Source: Candidatus Nanopelagicales bacterium (GTDB taxonomy: Bacteria > Actinomycetota > Actinomycetes > S36-B12 > GCA-2699445). Taken from it: a DNA stretch of 52,319 nt. The stretch spans positions 1 through 52,319 of the forward strand of contig JAUYJT010000060.1 of the NCBI GenBank assembly GCA_030700225.1, given 5' to 3'. The translations under genes were made by a program, and so were the position numbers. Positions 43,276 to 52,230 of the stretch are shown here, in pieces (within the stretch, counting starts at the first letter, position 1; each line of letters starts with the position of its first letter). Under the pieces are notes generated by a model that saw only the letters and a list, made by a program, of their open reading frames with translations, ran no database searches and had not been told where the DNA came from.

Positions 43276-44772
43276 GTGGACCTGAGCGCGCTGGCGGACT
43301 ACCTGCTGATCGGCGCCGTCATTGTTCTGGTGGCGGTAGTCGGAGTGCGCGTCACAAGTCGGCTGGGGATCCCAGGCCTGTTGCTCTACTTGGCTCTCGG
43401 GCTCGGCCTGGGCGCGGCCTTCCCGAGCATGCGACTCGACGACGCCATGCTGGGCGCGGTGCTTGGCTACGCCGCCCTGGTCGTCATCCTGTCGGAAGGT
43501 GGGCTGACGACCAGACTTGAGGATCTGCGTCCTGTTCTGTGGCCGTCGGTCGCGCTGGCGACGGTGGGAGTGGCCGCAAGCATCTCCGTGGTGGCTGGCG
43601 CCCTGATCTGGATCGCCGGAGTAGATGCCCGGACCGCGACGCTCATCGGAGCCGTAGTCGCGGCCACTGACGCAGCCGCCGTGTTCTCAGTGCTGCGCCG
43701 ACTTCGTCTGCATCCGCGCCTGCGCTCGCTCCTGGAGGCGGAAGCGGGCTTCAATGACGCCCCGGTTGTGGTGCTTGTTGTCGTAGTGTCCGCTCCGGAT
43801 TTCGATCCGGGTTCGGCGTGGATGGTTCCGTTGATCGTGCTCGCCGAGATCATCGGCGGCGCGATCGTCGGAATCGGGGTGGGCTGGATTGCGCGGCAAG
43901 CTTTGCCCCGGCTCGCTTTGCCAGCGTCCGGCCTATACCCGATCGCGGTCATGAGCGTCCTGGTCGGCGCCTATGGACTGGCGAGTGTGCTGCACACCTC
44001 GGGGTTCATGGCGACGTATGTGGCGGCCGTGCTAGTCGGTTCGTCAAGAGAGTTGCCCCATCGTCAGTCTGTTGTCGGATTCGCGGAGGGGCTGGCCTGG
44101 ACGGCGCAGATCGGCCTGTTCATCATGCTTGGCCTTCTGGCCGACCCTCAGAGGGCGGTGAGCGCCATCGTCCCGGCTATCGTCGCCGGGGCCACGCTGT
44201 TGGTGCTCGCTCGACCGGTTTCGGTGCTGCTCTCGCTCGGGTTCGCCGGGTTGCCCAAGCGCTGGGTAGCGTTCACGGGGGTGGCTGGTCTGCGTGGCGC
44301 CGTTCCAATCGTCTTCGCGGCTATCCCGCTCGGGTTGGGTATGCCGGGATCGGAGACAGTGTTCGATACGACGCTGATCCTGGTCGTGTTACTGACTCTC
44401 ATCCAAACGCCGCTACTGCCTTGGGCTGGTCGTCGGCTGGGCGTTGGAGAGCCGGGCCAAGCGGACGAACTGGACGTTGAAGCTGCGCCGCTTGACAGGA
44501 TGAAAGCGTCGCTACTGGGAGTTGATGTCCCGTTGGGCTCCTTGATCGCGGGCCTGTACTTGGCGGATCTGAGGCTTCCCGAGGGGGCGTCGGTGTCACT
44601 TGTGGTTCGCGACGGAACCGGCTTCGTTCCAGACGCGCACTCGCGGTTCCGTGTGGGTGACCGCTTGCTGATCGTTGCCACATCGGATGTCCGCTCGCGC
44701 GCTGAGCGGAGACTGCGAGCTGTGTCACGCGGCGGAAGGCTGGTCGAATGGGACGAACCGGACGGTGGGTGA
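43276..44772 (+). CDS. CPA1-type K+/Na+:H+ antiporter with C-terminal RCK_C domain
   Basis: 498-aa antiporter of the NhaP2/CvrA type. About 12 transmembrane segments; the ion site includes ATDAAAVFSVLRR and EAGFNDAPVVVL (Asp-containing motif). The C-terminal 100 residues form a TrkA_C/RCK_C domain (GSLIAGLYLADLRLPEGASVSLVVRDG...GDRLLIVATSD). GTG start at 43276. Downstream lies a 94-bp hairpin-rich repeat that could terminate transcription. Confidence 0.92.
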   Translation: MDLSALADYLLIGAVIVLVAVVGVRVTSRLGIPGLLLYLALGLGLGAAFPSMRLDDAMLGAVLGYAALVVILSEGGLTTRLEDLRPVLWPSVALATVGVAASISVVAGALIWIAGVDARTATLIGAVVAATDAAAVFSVLRRLRLHPRLRSLLEAEAGFNDAPVVVLVVVVSAPDFDPGSAWMVPLIVLAEIIGGAIVGIGVGWIARQALPRLALPASGLYPIAVMSVLVGAYGLASVLHTSGFMATYVAAVLVGSSRELPHRQSVVGFAEGLAWTAQIGLFIMLGLLADPQRAVSAIVPAIVAGATLLVLARPVSVLLSLGFAGLPKRWVAFTGVAGLRGAVPIVFAAIPLGLGMPGSETVFDTTLILVVLLTLIQTPLLPWAGRRLGVGEPGQADELDVEAAPLDRMKASLLGVDVPLGSLIAGLYLADLRLPEGASVSLVVRDGTGFVPDAHSRFRVGDRLLIVATSDVRSRAERRLRAVSRGGRLVEWDEPDGG

Positions 44773-44784
44773 TCAGCAGTCCTT

Positions 44785-44878
44785 GCTGGGGGTCCCCTCC
44801 CCCTAAAGGGGGTGCCCCCAGCTTGCGGGGGAAAGACCCCTCCCCCTCCCCGGCTTCGCCGGGCGGGGGGACCCCCAG
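44785..44878. repeat. G/C-run REP-like element with nested hairpins
   Basis: Outer arms CTGGGGGTCCCC (44786-44797) and GGGGACCCCCAG (44867-44878) are a perfect 12-bp inverted repeat. Inside are CTGGGGG/CCCCCAG, CCCCCT/AGGGGG and CCCGGC/GCCGGG hairpins. Looks like a REP or MITE-like element. It separates the antiporter gene from the SOS-controlled operon and probably terminates read-through. Confidence 0.7.
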
Positions 44879-44977
44879 TTGAACGTCGACCTCTGCGACC
44901 ACAGGCTTCCAACCGGTCCGGCGCTTCTGGTCGCCAGCCGGTATTGACCGTTGTCGGACCCTTCGCATAGCGTTGGC

Positions 44978-45003
44978 CCATATCGAACACATGTTCGATA
45001 TGG
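44978..45003 (+). promoter_or_regulatory. LexA (SOS) box
   Basis: TCGAAC-N4-GTTCGA, the actinobacterial/Bacillus-type LexA consensus, here extended to 11-bp perfect arms with spacer ACAT. A possible -35 TTGACC (44945-44950) and a -10-like CATAGCGT (about 44966-44973) lie just upstream, so bound LexA would sit over the transcription start. It lies 31 bp before the DUF6504 start and heads four genes ending in DnaE2 and DinB. Confidence 0.9.
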
Positions 45004-45034
45004 CTTGCTGAAACCTGATCGTTGGGAGTCCGAC

Positions 45035-45319
45035 ATGAGTCGTCGCTACGCGGATGCAATCACGGTCCGGTCGGCTTCGGAGCGCGGGCCACCGACGGAA
45101 TTCTTCTGGAGCAGGCGCCGCTACAGGATCCAGTTGGTGTTGGCCCGGTGGGTTGAGCGTGACTCATGGTGGCTCTCGCTGGCACCGGTGCACAAGTCGG
45201 GGGAACTCCCTGGGGAACGGATGGTCTGGAGAGTTGAGGCCGCGTCAGGACCCTGGGTAGGCGTGTATGACCTGTGCCAGATATCCGGGGAGTGGTTCCT
45301 CGCCCGGTCTTTCGACTGA
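45035..45319 (+). CDS. DUF6504 family protein
   Basis: 94-aa protein, rich in Trp and Arg (FFWSRRRYRIQLVLARWVERDSWW, then VWRVEAASG and VYDLCQISGEWFLARSFD). This fits DUF6504, a small family I recall beside translesion polymerases in actinobacteria. ATG 45035 follows GGGAG at 7-nt spacing. First gene after the LexA box. Function unknown; a role with the downstream polymerases is likely from context. Confidence 0.8.
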   Translation: MSRRYADAITVRSASERGPPTEFFWSRRRYRIQLVLARWVERDSWWLSLAPVHKSGELPGERMVWRVEAASGPWVGVYDLCQISGEWFLARSFD

Positions 45320-45361
45320 CCCATCCCATGACCAGACCCATAGATCTACGAAAGGTGCGAC

Positions 45362-45778
45362 ATGCGCGCTCCCGTTACTCAGATACCCACGGCAAGTCTT
45401 GAACTTCTCGCAGCTGCGGCCTCGGAGGTCGAGGCCGCGATGGTGGAACCGAAGCCTGCCGCTCGCTACGTGCGTGCCCAACTAGGTGCGTTACGTGCTG
45501 CTGCCGCGGTTCTGGCGGCAGGTGCGCGACCTGGCGGTGGGCAGGGTCCGCGCAATGTGTGGTCAGTTTTGCCGACGGTCGCGCCGGAACTGGTGGAGTG
45601 GTCGATGTTCTTCGCGTCGGGAGCCGGTAAGCAGGCAGCGGTTTTGGCGGGGCTGGATCATGTCGTCACGGCACGTGAGGCTGATGACCTAGTTCGGGAG
45701 TCCCATCACTTCCTCAACATCGTCGCTGCCACATTGGATCCTGGCGTCTCATCGATCGCGGGATCGGTGGCGGGATGA
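45362..45778 (+). CDS. SAV_6107-type HEPN domain protein
   Basis: 138-aa helical protein of the actinobacterial SAV_6107 HEPN group: long Ala-rich helices with AARYVRAQLGALRAAAAVL and a C-terminal HHFL segment. A canonical RX4-6H ribonuclease motif is not clear, so catalytic activity is doubtful. ATG 45362 follows GAAAGG. Its TGA overlaps the dnaE2 ATG (ATGA), so expression of the error-prone polymerase is coupled to it. Confidence 0.78.
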   Translation: MRAPVTQIPTASLELLAAAASEVEAAMVEPKPAARYVRAQLGALRAAAAVLAAGARPGGGQGPRNVWSVLPTVAPELVEWSMFFASGAGKQAAVLAGLDHVVTAREADDLVRESHHFLNIVAATLDPGVSSIAGSVAG

Positions 45779-48700
45779 ATACGTTGCCGGGTACCGCGTT
45801 CAGTCATCTACATGTGGCGTCCGGGTATTCGCTGCGGTACGGGGCGTCAACGCCGGATGCGTTGGTACAGCGTGCCGCGGATCTTGGGCAGAGCGCGTTG
45901 GCACTGACGGATCGCGATGGGTTGTACGGAGCGGTCCGGTTCGTTCGCGCTTGCCGTGAATCGGGGATCCGGCCAGTGCTTGGAGTCGATCTGGCAGTTC
46001 ACTCAAGCGGATTGACAGCGGGGCGAGCTTCCGGTGCTCCGGGCGCGGACAGACGCACACCGGCGCGCGGCGGTGTCTGGCGTGGCCAGGACCACGCGCG
46101 GGTAGTTCTGCTCGCGCAGGGCGCGCGTGGGTGGGCCTCGCTGTGCCGCCTGGTATCAGCCGCTCATCTGAGTGGGTCACGTGGCGAACCCGTCGCGACG
46201 TTCGAGCAGGTAGCGGAACACAGCTCCGGGCTCCTCCTACTCCTGGGCCCGGAGTCGGAGCTGGGGCGTGCGATTACGGCGCGGAGGCCGGATCTCGCCG
46301 ACAAGATCCTGCGACAGTGGCGGCAGTGCTTCGACCGGGTGGCTGTGGAAGTCGTGTCCCATCTGGTTCCTGATGCGGGAGCGTCTTTGACCACGAACCG
46401 ATCATCTGGCTGGATAGCGGGTCTGTCTATTCCCTCGGCGGCCCGTCTCTTGGGCTGGTCGGTCCAGCGGCAAGTCCCTGTGATCTTGTCGAATGCGGTC
46501 CGCCATGCGACGAAAGAGCAGGCGCGGGCCGTTGATGTTCTGGACTCGGTCCGCCGGCTGGTGCCGATAAGCGGGCGGCATCTTGACCGGGGCAACAGTG
46601 AGGGATACCTGAAGTCGGCAGCCGAGATGCTATTCGTGGCCGAACAAGTGGCAGTCGCGGCTGGCCAAAGGGATCCAGCCATGTTCTCCCGCCAGTGGCT
46701 CAGGCGGACGGCGGAGTTGGCCGACGAATGCGCGCTGGACCCAGTGGCGGACCTCGGCATCGGATCCGTTCATGTTCCAGAGCTGGATGTGCTGATGGGC
46801 GGGGTTCCACCGCCTGGTGTCACCGCCCAGGCGGCGGCTGATCAGCTCTTGAGGCGCCGTTGCCAGGAGGGTCTGCACCGGGTTGGCTACCCCGGGGCGG
46901 ATGCGGTCAAGGCCCGGGAGAGACTGGAGGAAGAACTACGAACGATCGCCACATTGGGCTTCGGCGGCTACTTCTTGACTGTGGCGGAGGTAGTAGACCT
47001 CATCCGGGGTATGGGGGTGCGGGTGGCGGCTCGCGGATCGGGCGCGGGGAGTCTGGTGAACTATCTCCTCGGCATCTCTGGTGTGGATCCGCTTCGGCAC
47101 GGTCTGCTGATGGAACGGTTCCTGTCCCCGCTTCGCCGGGCGTTGCCGGACATTGACGTAGACGTGGAGTCAGCGCGCCGGACCCAGGTGTACGAGAAGA
47201 TCCTGAACCGTTTCGGCGGAGAGCGCTGTGTGTGCGTATCGATGATGGACACCTACCGGGCAAGGCACGCCATCCGCGACGTGGGCGCCGCGTTGGGCAT
47301 GCCTCCAGGTGAAGTCGACCTGTTCGCCAAATCGTTGCCGCACATCCGGGCCCGGGACGCCAGAGCGGCCCTGGCCGACTTACCGGAACTTCGTTCTTCA
47401 GGGTTCGGCCGATTAGCGGAGCAGGGTCGTCTGGACGGGTTCTTCGATCTGGTCGAGGCACTGGACGGCTTGCCGCGGCACGTAGCACTGCATCCATGCG
47501 GCGTGCTGCTGTCGGACTCGACTTTGCTGGATCGCACACCAATCGAGGCGTCCTGGCTTGGATTCCCGATGAGCCAGTTCGACAAGGACGATGTCGAGGA
47601 GATGGGGTTTCTCAAACTCGATGTGCTCGGCATCCGGATGCAGTCCGCTATGGCCCATTCGGTGAACGAGATCGCCAGGATCGGCGGAGGCGCCCCTGGC
47701 GGAGCAGACACCCGCAGACGGATCGATATCGACGCCATTCCCCGCGACGACGAGACGACCTTCGAGTTGATCCGGAGCGCACGGACCCTTGGATGCTTCC
47801 AGATCGAGTCGCCCGGCCAGCGGGAGCTAGTTGGAAAATTCGCGCCGGAGACTTTCGACGACCTGATCATAGATATCTCCCTGTTCCGTCCCGGCCCGGT
47901 CAAGAGCGACATGGTCAACCCATTCCTGCGAGCCAGGCAGGGCTGGGCGGAGCCTGAGTATCTGCACGAAGACCTGCGGCCCGTTCTGTCGGAAACCGCT
48001 GGGGTGGTCGTATTCCACGAGCAAGTGATCCGGATCATTTCGGTCATCACAGGATGCTCCCTGGCTGAGGCAGACGAGATTCGCCGCGAACTGGGTAGTC
48101 CGGAGGGGCAGCAGAAGGTGCGCGGCTGGTTCTACCTCGCAGCCCGGCGGCGTGGCTACGGATTGGGAACTGTGGAAGAGGTGTGGGATGTGTTGCGGGC
48201 ATTCGCCTCATTCGGGTTCTGCAAAGCGCATGCCGCTGCCTTCGCCCTGCCCACCTATCAGTCCGTGTGGCTGAAGGCCCACCATCCGGCGGCGTTCTTC
48301 GCGGGAGTGCTCACTCACGACCCAGGCATGTACCCCAAGCGGCTCATTCTCAACGACGCCCGGAACTTCGGCATCCGGATACTCGGCGTGGACGTCAACG
48401 AGTCCGACCGGGTCTATCGCGTAGAACGGGTTTCGGACGCGGGTGATCCAGCGCAGGGAAGCTCAAACGATCTGGGTGGAATCCGGGTTCCGCTCTCGGA
48501 TGTCAAGGGAATTTCCGCAGCCGAGGAAGTCTCGATCATCGCTGGGCGACCGTATGAGTCGTTGGCTGATTTCTGGCATAGGGCCGGGGTGTCCCGCCCA
48601 ACAGCCGAGCACTTAGTCCTGACCGGGGGATTCGACAATCTGGACGGTACCGGGGCGAACTCGGGTACCGGACCGGCTAATCGGCGCGATTTGCTCCTTC

Positions 48701-49632
48701 AGGTGATCTGCATGGATCGCTACACCCGATCCAGAGGTGCGCGGGGTGCGCGGCGGGCCGCTGGCCGCGAACCCGCCAAGTCGCATGCGGGCTCTCCAGG
48801 CCAGGACTTGGTACTGGCTGTGCGCCGACAGTCGCAAGCTCCCGCTGCCGTCCGCGCTCCGGAGGACATTCCGGTGCAGTTGGTTCTGGGCCTGGCTGAT
48901 ACCCCGACCGCTACCCTTAGTGGCTTGCCAGACATGACCGCGGGCGAGCGAGTTCGGGCTGAGGTGGAGATCCTCGGCATGGACGTGAGCGGTCACGTCG
49001 TGTCTTTCTACGAGCCGTTGCTCCGAGATCTGGATGTGGTACGTGCCCGTGATCTGTTGACCTGTCGTTCGCGCGCCGAGATCTTGGTGGCAGGAGTTAA
49101 GGTCGCTACGCAGACTCCGCCCGTTCGCGGCGGGAGGCGGGTTGTGTTCTTGACGCTGGACGACTCAACCGGTCCGGTGGACGCCACGTTCTTCTCAGAC
49201 GCGCAGGGCGCGTACGCGGCTACTTTGTTTCACTCCTGGATGTTGCTCGTGCGAGGCCACGTGCGTCGCACAGGTCCTCGCGGCGTGTCGATTCGGGCGA
49301 CCGGATGCTGGGAGTTGGGAGCGGTGCGAAAGAGATGGATTGCCCAGGGAGTTCCAGGCGTGCGTGGGATGCTGCTCGACTCTCCGGCAGGCACGGCAGG
49401 CACGGCAGGCACGGCAGACGCTTCCGTCGGTTCGGCAACGGTGGGTCAACGACGCCGGGTTCTGGTGCACGCGAACGGATTCCGGGTGTCGGCATACTCG
49501 GACACAAAGCCAGCGGGGGAGAACGTCAAGTCCGCTTCGCCGCGGATACGTGATGACTCCCGCGAGTACGAGAATCCGGAGGGTCCGCCGACCAAGCTGT
49601 GGCATTCGAGTCCTGGAAGCAGTGGGTGGTGA
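45775..49632 (+). CDS. dnaE2: Error-prone DNA polymerase DnaE2
   Basis: 1285-aa C-family polymerase alpha subunit of the DnaE2/ImuC group, used in SOS mutagenesis. PHP domain at the N-terminus (FSHLHVASGYSLRYG), palm motif PDIDVD with catalytic Asp459 and Asp461, ARGSGAGSLVNYLLG and FLKLDVLG, helix-hairpin-helix region near SLADFWHRAGVSRPTAEH, and a C-terminal OB fold (about 1085-1165). It is longer than typical DnaE2 (about 1050-1100 aa), with extra low-complexity segments around residues 85-105, 970-1035 and 1200-1285. Residues 1206-1214 are a GTA x3 repeat. LexA box lies 770 bp upstream at the operon head. Confidence 0.95.
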   Translation: MNTLPGTAFSHLHVASGYSLRYGASTPDALVQRAADLGQSALALTDRDGLYGAVRFVRACRESGIRPVLGVDLAVHSSGLTAGRASGAPGADRRTPARGGVWRGQDHARVVLLAQGARGWASLCRLVSAAHLSGSRGEPVATFEQVAEHSSGLLLLLGPESELGRAITARRPDLADKILRQWRQCFDRVAVEVVSHLVPDAGASLTTNRSSGWIAGLSIPSAARLLGWSVQRQVPVILSNAVRHATKEQARAVDVLDSVRRLVPISGRHLDRGNSEGYLKSAAEMLFVAEQVAVAAGQRDPAMFSRQWLRRTAELADECALDPVADLGIGSVHVPELDVLMGGVPPPGVTAQAAADQLLRRRCQEGLHRVGYPGADAVKARERLEEELRTIATLGFGGYFLTVAEVVDLIRGMGVRVAARGSGAGSLVNYLLGISGVDPLRHGLLMERFLSPLRRALPDIDVDVESARRTQVYEKILNRFGGERCVCVSMMDTYRARHAIRDVGAALGMPPGEVDLFAKSLPHIRARDARAALADLPELRSSGFGRLAEQGRLDGFFDLVEALDGLPRHVALHPCGVLLSDSTLLDRTPIEASWLGFPMSQFDKDDVEEMGFLKLDVLGIRMQSAMAHSVNEIARIGGGAPGGADTRRRIDIDAIPRDDETTFELIRSARTLGCFQIESPGQRELVGKFAPETFDDLIIDISLFRPGPVKSDMVNPFLRARQGWAEPEYLHEDLRPVLSETAGVVVFHEQVIRIISVITGCSLAEADEIRRELGSPEGQQKVRGWFYLAARRRGYGLGTVEEVWDVLRAFASFGFCKAHAAAFALPTYQSVWLKAHHPAAFFAGVLTHDPGMYPKRLILNDARNFGIRILGVDVNESDRVYRVERVSDAGDPAQGSSNDLGGIRVPLSDVKGISAAEEVSIIAGRPYESLADFWHRAGVSRPTAEHLVLTGGFDNLDGTGANSGTGPANRRDLLLQVICMDRYTRSRGARGARRAAGREPAKSHAGSPGQDLVLAVRRQSQAPAAVRAPEDIPVQLVLGLADTPTATLSGLPDMTAGERVRAEVEILGMDVSGHVVSFYEPLLRDLDVVRARDLLTCRSRAEILVAGVKVATQTPPVRGGRRVVFLTLDDSTGPVDATFFSDAQGAYAATLFHSWMLLVRGHVRRTGPRGVSIRATGCWELGAVRKRWIAQGVPGVRGMLLDSPAGTAGTAGTADASVGSATVGQRRRVLVHANGFRVSAYSDTKPAGENVKSASPRIRDDSREYENPEGPPTKLWHSSPGSSGW
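49390..49416 (+). repeat. Three 9-bp tandem repeats in dnaE2
   Basis: GGCACGGCA occurs three times in a row, encoding Gly-Thr-Ala x3 in the C-terminal tail. The 9-bp unit keeps the frame, so copy-number change would only alter tail length. Confidence 0.85.
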
Positions 49633-49636
49633 ACAG

Positions 49637-50902
49637 GTGAGCCTTAGTCAGATCAGGCGTCCGCGGATTTCCGCCGCGTCGGATGTGGATGACAGTGCAT
49701 GCTCGATCCTGCATGTCGACATGGATGCCTTCTACGCGTCGGTGTCCTTGCTGGACCGCCCGGATCTTCGTGGTCAGCCCGTGATAGTCGGGGGTTCGAG
49801 CAGTCGCGGGGTAGTTCTCTCCGCTACTTATGAGGCCCGCGCGCTTGGGATCCACTCGGCGATGCCAATGGCGCGGGCGCGCAGACTCGCCCCGCGGGCG
49901 ACAGTAGTTGAACCGAATTTCCGGCGCTATCAGGAGGTCAGCGAGTCAGTCATGTCCCTGTTCCGGTCCATCTCACCAATCGTGGAGCCGTTGAGTCTGG
50001 ATGAGGCATTTTTGGACGTTTCTGGATCCCGCCGCAGGTTGGGCTCATCCGGCCAGATAGCCAGGACCATCCGCGCCCGCGTGAATGACGAACAGGGCGT
50101 CACTTGTTCAGTAGGCGTGGCTTCCACAAAACTCATAGCGAAACTGGCATCGACACTGAGCAAGCCTGACGGTATGCGAATCGTCCCTCCAGATCAGGTC
50201 ATCGCTTTCTTGCATCCACTGCCTGTTGCTGCTCTCTGGGGAGTGGGCGAGCGCACCGATGAGACGTTGCGCCGACTCGGTCTGCGAACGGTCAGCGACA
50301 TCGCCGCCACTCCAGTCGAGACGTTGCGGCTGGTCTTGGGCCACGCGGCAGCCGTGAATCTTGCCGACCTCGTGTGGGGCCGTGATCCGCGCAGGGTCAG
50401 ATCTCGTCTGCCGGATCGGAGCATGGGCGCGGAGGAAACGTTCTCCTCGGACGTCGACGATCCGGAACATGTGATCCGGGAGCTTCTCCGGCTCAGCGAG
50501 AAGGTCGCATCCCGGATGCGTGGCAGAGGCTATGTGGGAAGGACCGTCCACCTCAAAGTCAGATTTGCGGACTTCTCCACCATCACCCGTTCCCGGACTC
50601 TTCCTGATGCGACAGACACAGGCAGAGATGTCTACACGGTTGCCCGCAAGCTGTTCTCCGGGCTTGGACTGCAACGGGCCCGGCTCCGGCTGGTCGGTGT
50701 AAGGGTCAGCGGGCTGACAGAAGTGGCCGACACTCCTCGCCAGTTGACGCTCGGCGACACGGGCCCGGATTGGCGTGATGTGGAGCGAGCGGTCGATCGG
50801 ATCGAGGACCGCTTCGGCAGAGGATCTGTGTGTCCCGCGAGTTTGGTGGATCGCCGGGAACCTGGGATGCCGCCTTCCCAAGGCAACAACCGGCGTCGCT
50901 GA
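49637..50902 (+). CDS. dinB: Y-family DNA polymerase IV (DinB), catalytically complete
   Basis: 421-aa translesion polymerase. Catalytic Asp28 (LHVDMDAFYASV, with Phe32/Tyr33 steric-gate pair) and Asp122-Glu123 in SLDEAFLDVS are present, so this is DinB rather than the inactive ImuB that pairs with DnaE2 elsewhere. SVGVASTKLIAKLAS and HhH region WGVGERTDETL follow, and a QLTLG clamp-binding motif is near residue 378. GTG 49637 lies 4 bp after the dnaE2 stop; the upstream frame is antisense-like. Last gene of the SOS operon. Confidence 0.93.
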   Translation: MSLSQIRRPRISAASDVDDSACSILHVDMDAFYASVSLLDRPDLRGQPVIVGGSSSRGVVLSATYEARALGIHSAMPMARARRLAPRATVVEPNFRRYQEVSESVMSLFRSISPIVEPLSLDEAFLDVSGSRRRLGSSGQIARTIRARVNDEQGVTCSVGVASTKLIAKLASTLSKPDGMRIVPPDQVIAFLHPLPVAALWGVGERTDETLRRLGLRTVSDIAATPVETLRLVLGHAAAVNLADLVWGRDPRRVRSRLPDRSMGAEETFSSDVDDPEHVIRELLRLSEKVASRMRGRGYVGRTVHLKVRFADFSTITRSRTLPDATDTGRDVYTVARKLFSGLGLQRARLRLVGVRVSGLTEVADTPRQLTLGDTGPDWRDVERAVDRIEDRFGRGSVCPASLVDRREPGMPPSQGNNRRR

Positions 50903-51143
50903 AGGAATGGAATGAGCGGCCACACGGTTGCTAATTCGGTAGCCGCTGTGCGCAAACCGCAGGCGACGACTGGTCAGTACGGGCAGAATGACATCAAGTC
51001 CAGACCCCCCGGCAGTCCAGCCGGAAGCTGGAGCCGCTGATCACACACAACAGAACACAGTCTAAGTGCTCACAGATTTCGGTCCCGGCTTGGAACATGA
51101 CCTGCCGCTGCCTATTCTGGAAGGAGCAGAAGGGAGGTGTCGC

Positions 51144-51557
51144 ATGCCGCTATCGGAACACGAACGGCGTCTGCTGGACCAGATGGAAAAGGCCCTGTAC
51201 GCGGAGGATCCGAAGTTCGCTGAGAACCTGCGCAAGACCCATCGCGTGCAGATCGACCGACTGCGCACCTTGCTCGGTGTACTAGGCATTGTTCTAGGGG
51301 TTGGCATCCTCCTGGCAGGGGTGGCGACTTCTTGGGCCGTCATCGGCGTTCTTGGCTTCCTAGCGATGATCGCGGGCGGATTCCTGATCTATGGAGCCGT
51401 TACCAGTCGCCAGGGGGTATCTAACGACGTGGATTCAGCTCGCCCACGCACTTCCTCAGTGGCCGCCCACAAAGGTGGTCACGTTGGGCAGGGAGGCTTC
51501 ATGGACCGCATGGAGGAGCGCTGGAGGAAGCGCCGGGACGACCGGGGCGAGATCTGA
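51144..51557 (+). CDS. DUF3040 membrane protein
   Basis: 137-aa protein: N-terminal MPLSEHERRLLDQMEKALYAEDP is the DUF3040 signature, followed by two transmembrane helices (about 42-62 and 66-86) and a basic C-terminus. ATG 51144 follows AGGGAGGTG. In mycobacteria the DUF3040 gene (Rv2169c) lies near mraZ, so the cell-division cluster may follow beyond the window. Function unknown. Confidence 0.88.
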   Translation: MPLSEHERRLLDQMEKALYAEDPKFAENLRKTHRVQIDRLRTLLGVLGIVLGVGILLAGVATSWAVIGVLGFLAMIAGGFLIYGAVTSRQGVSNDVDSARPRTSSVAAHKGGHVGQGGFMDRMEERWRKRRDDRGEI

Positions 51558-51641
51558 CCTGCTCCTCGGGCTCCAGGTCGCTGGCCTGACTGGCCGAGGA
51601 TAGCTAAGCCGCGAGTTGGCACACAGTCGTCGGAGGTGGGC

Positions 51642-51947
51642 ATGTCCGAGGCCCCGTCTGGTTTGCCCCAGACCCCGGTGGTCTTCGACTCATTTCTGGA
51701 AACCCGTGCCCGAACGGTCGCTGGGCTATTTCGTGTCTTGGCGGCTGTAGTCCTGATCCTGTGGGTTGTGGCCGCTGTGGTCGCTGTGGTCGTGGGCATC
51801 ACCAAGGGCGCGAATGAGGGCGCTTTCTTCGGCGGCCTTCTCGTCGGCGTGCTCGCCGCTTGCTTGGCGCTGGTGTACGGCATCATCTCGTGGGCAGCGG
51901 TCACTCTCTTGAGTTTGTTCGCCCGCTACATGGCGAACAGATCCTGA
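51642..51947 (+). CDS. Small two-TM membrane protein
   Basis: 101-aa protein with two long hydrophobic helices (about 27-52 and 60-90) rich in Val/Ala/Leu. ATG 51642 has GGAGG 5 nt upstream; GTG 51636 is too close to it. Resembles many actinobacterial DUF4282-like small membrane proteins, but I cannot assign it with confidence. Confidence 0.65.
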   Translation: MSEAPSGLPQTPVVFDSFLETRARTVAGLFRVLAAVVLILWVVAAVVAVVVGITKGANEGAFFGGLLVGVLAACLALVYGIISWAAVTLLSLFARYMANRS

Positions 51948-52102
51948 AGCCTGAGCCTTAACCCACGGCGGATTGTGGTGGGTGGGTCGGTGCCGTAACA
52001 CGGAAACGCCCTTCCTCCTCTGGATAGTGGGAGTTGGGGGGTCTTGATCTCAAGGACAGGGCATCACGCGATCGGTCGGCGAGCTCCGGCTCAAGGCGGC
52101 CA

Positions 52103-52184
52103 GATGATGCAAATCCTCTGCTGATCATGGAGGTCGACGATCACCCAGGAAGGGAAGATCTCTGACGAGCTTGATCAGCAGAGG
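52103..52184. repeat. MITE-like hairpin repeat, copy 2
   Basis: Arms 52115-52127 (CCTCTGCTGATCA) and 52172-52184 are perfect 13-bp inverted repeats. The 44-bp core differs from copy 1 (5180-5223) at about 2-3 positions, and similarity extends left to about 52066. To the right, unlike copy 1, it leads into a ribosome site and an open frame, so this copy may be the left end of a full element. Confidence 0.75.
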
Positions 52185-52230
52185 AGTGTGTCCTGAAAGG
52201 CGAGTGGTTGCGATGTAGGAGGTCGTGATT

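Noticed and set aside
45362-45778. HEPN protein as toxin of a toxin-antitoxin pair
   Set aside because: No nucleotidyltransferase or other antitoxin partner, no clear RX4-6H motif, and firm linkage to dnaE2.
49637-50902. Assignment of the Y-family polymerase as ImuB
   Set aside because: Asp28, Asp122 and Glu123 are all present and the long ImuB tail is absent, so DinB (Pol IV) fits better.
51066-51143. N-terminal extension of the DUF3040 protein
   Set aside because: MPLSEHERRLL is the conserved start of DUF3040 and follows AGGGAGGTG; the upstream codons are not conserved in character.
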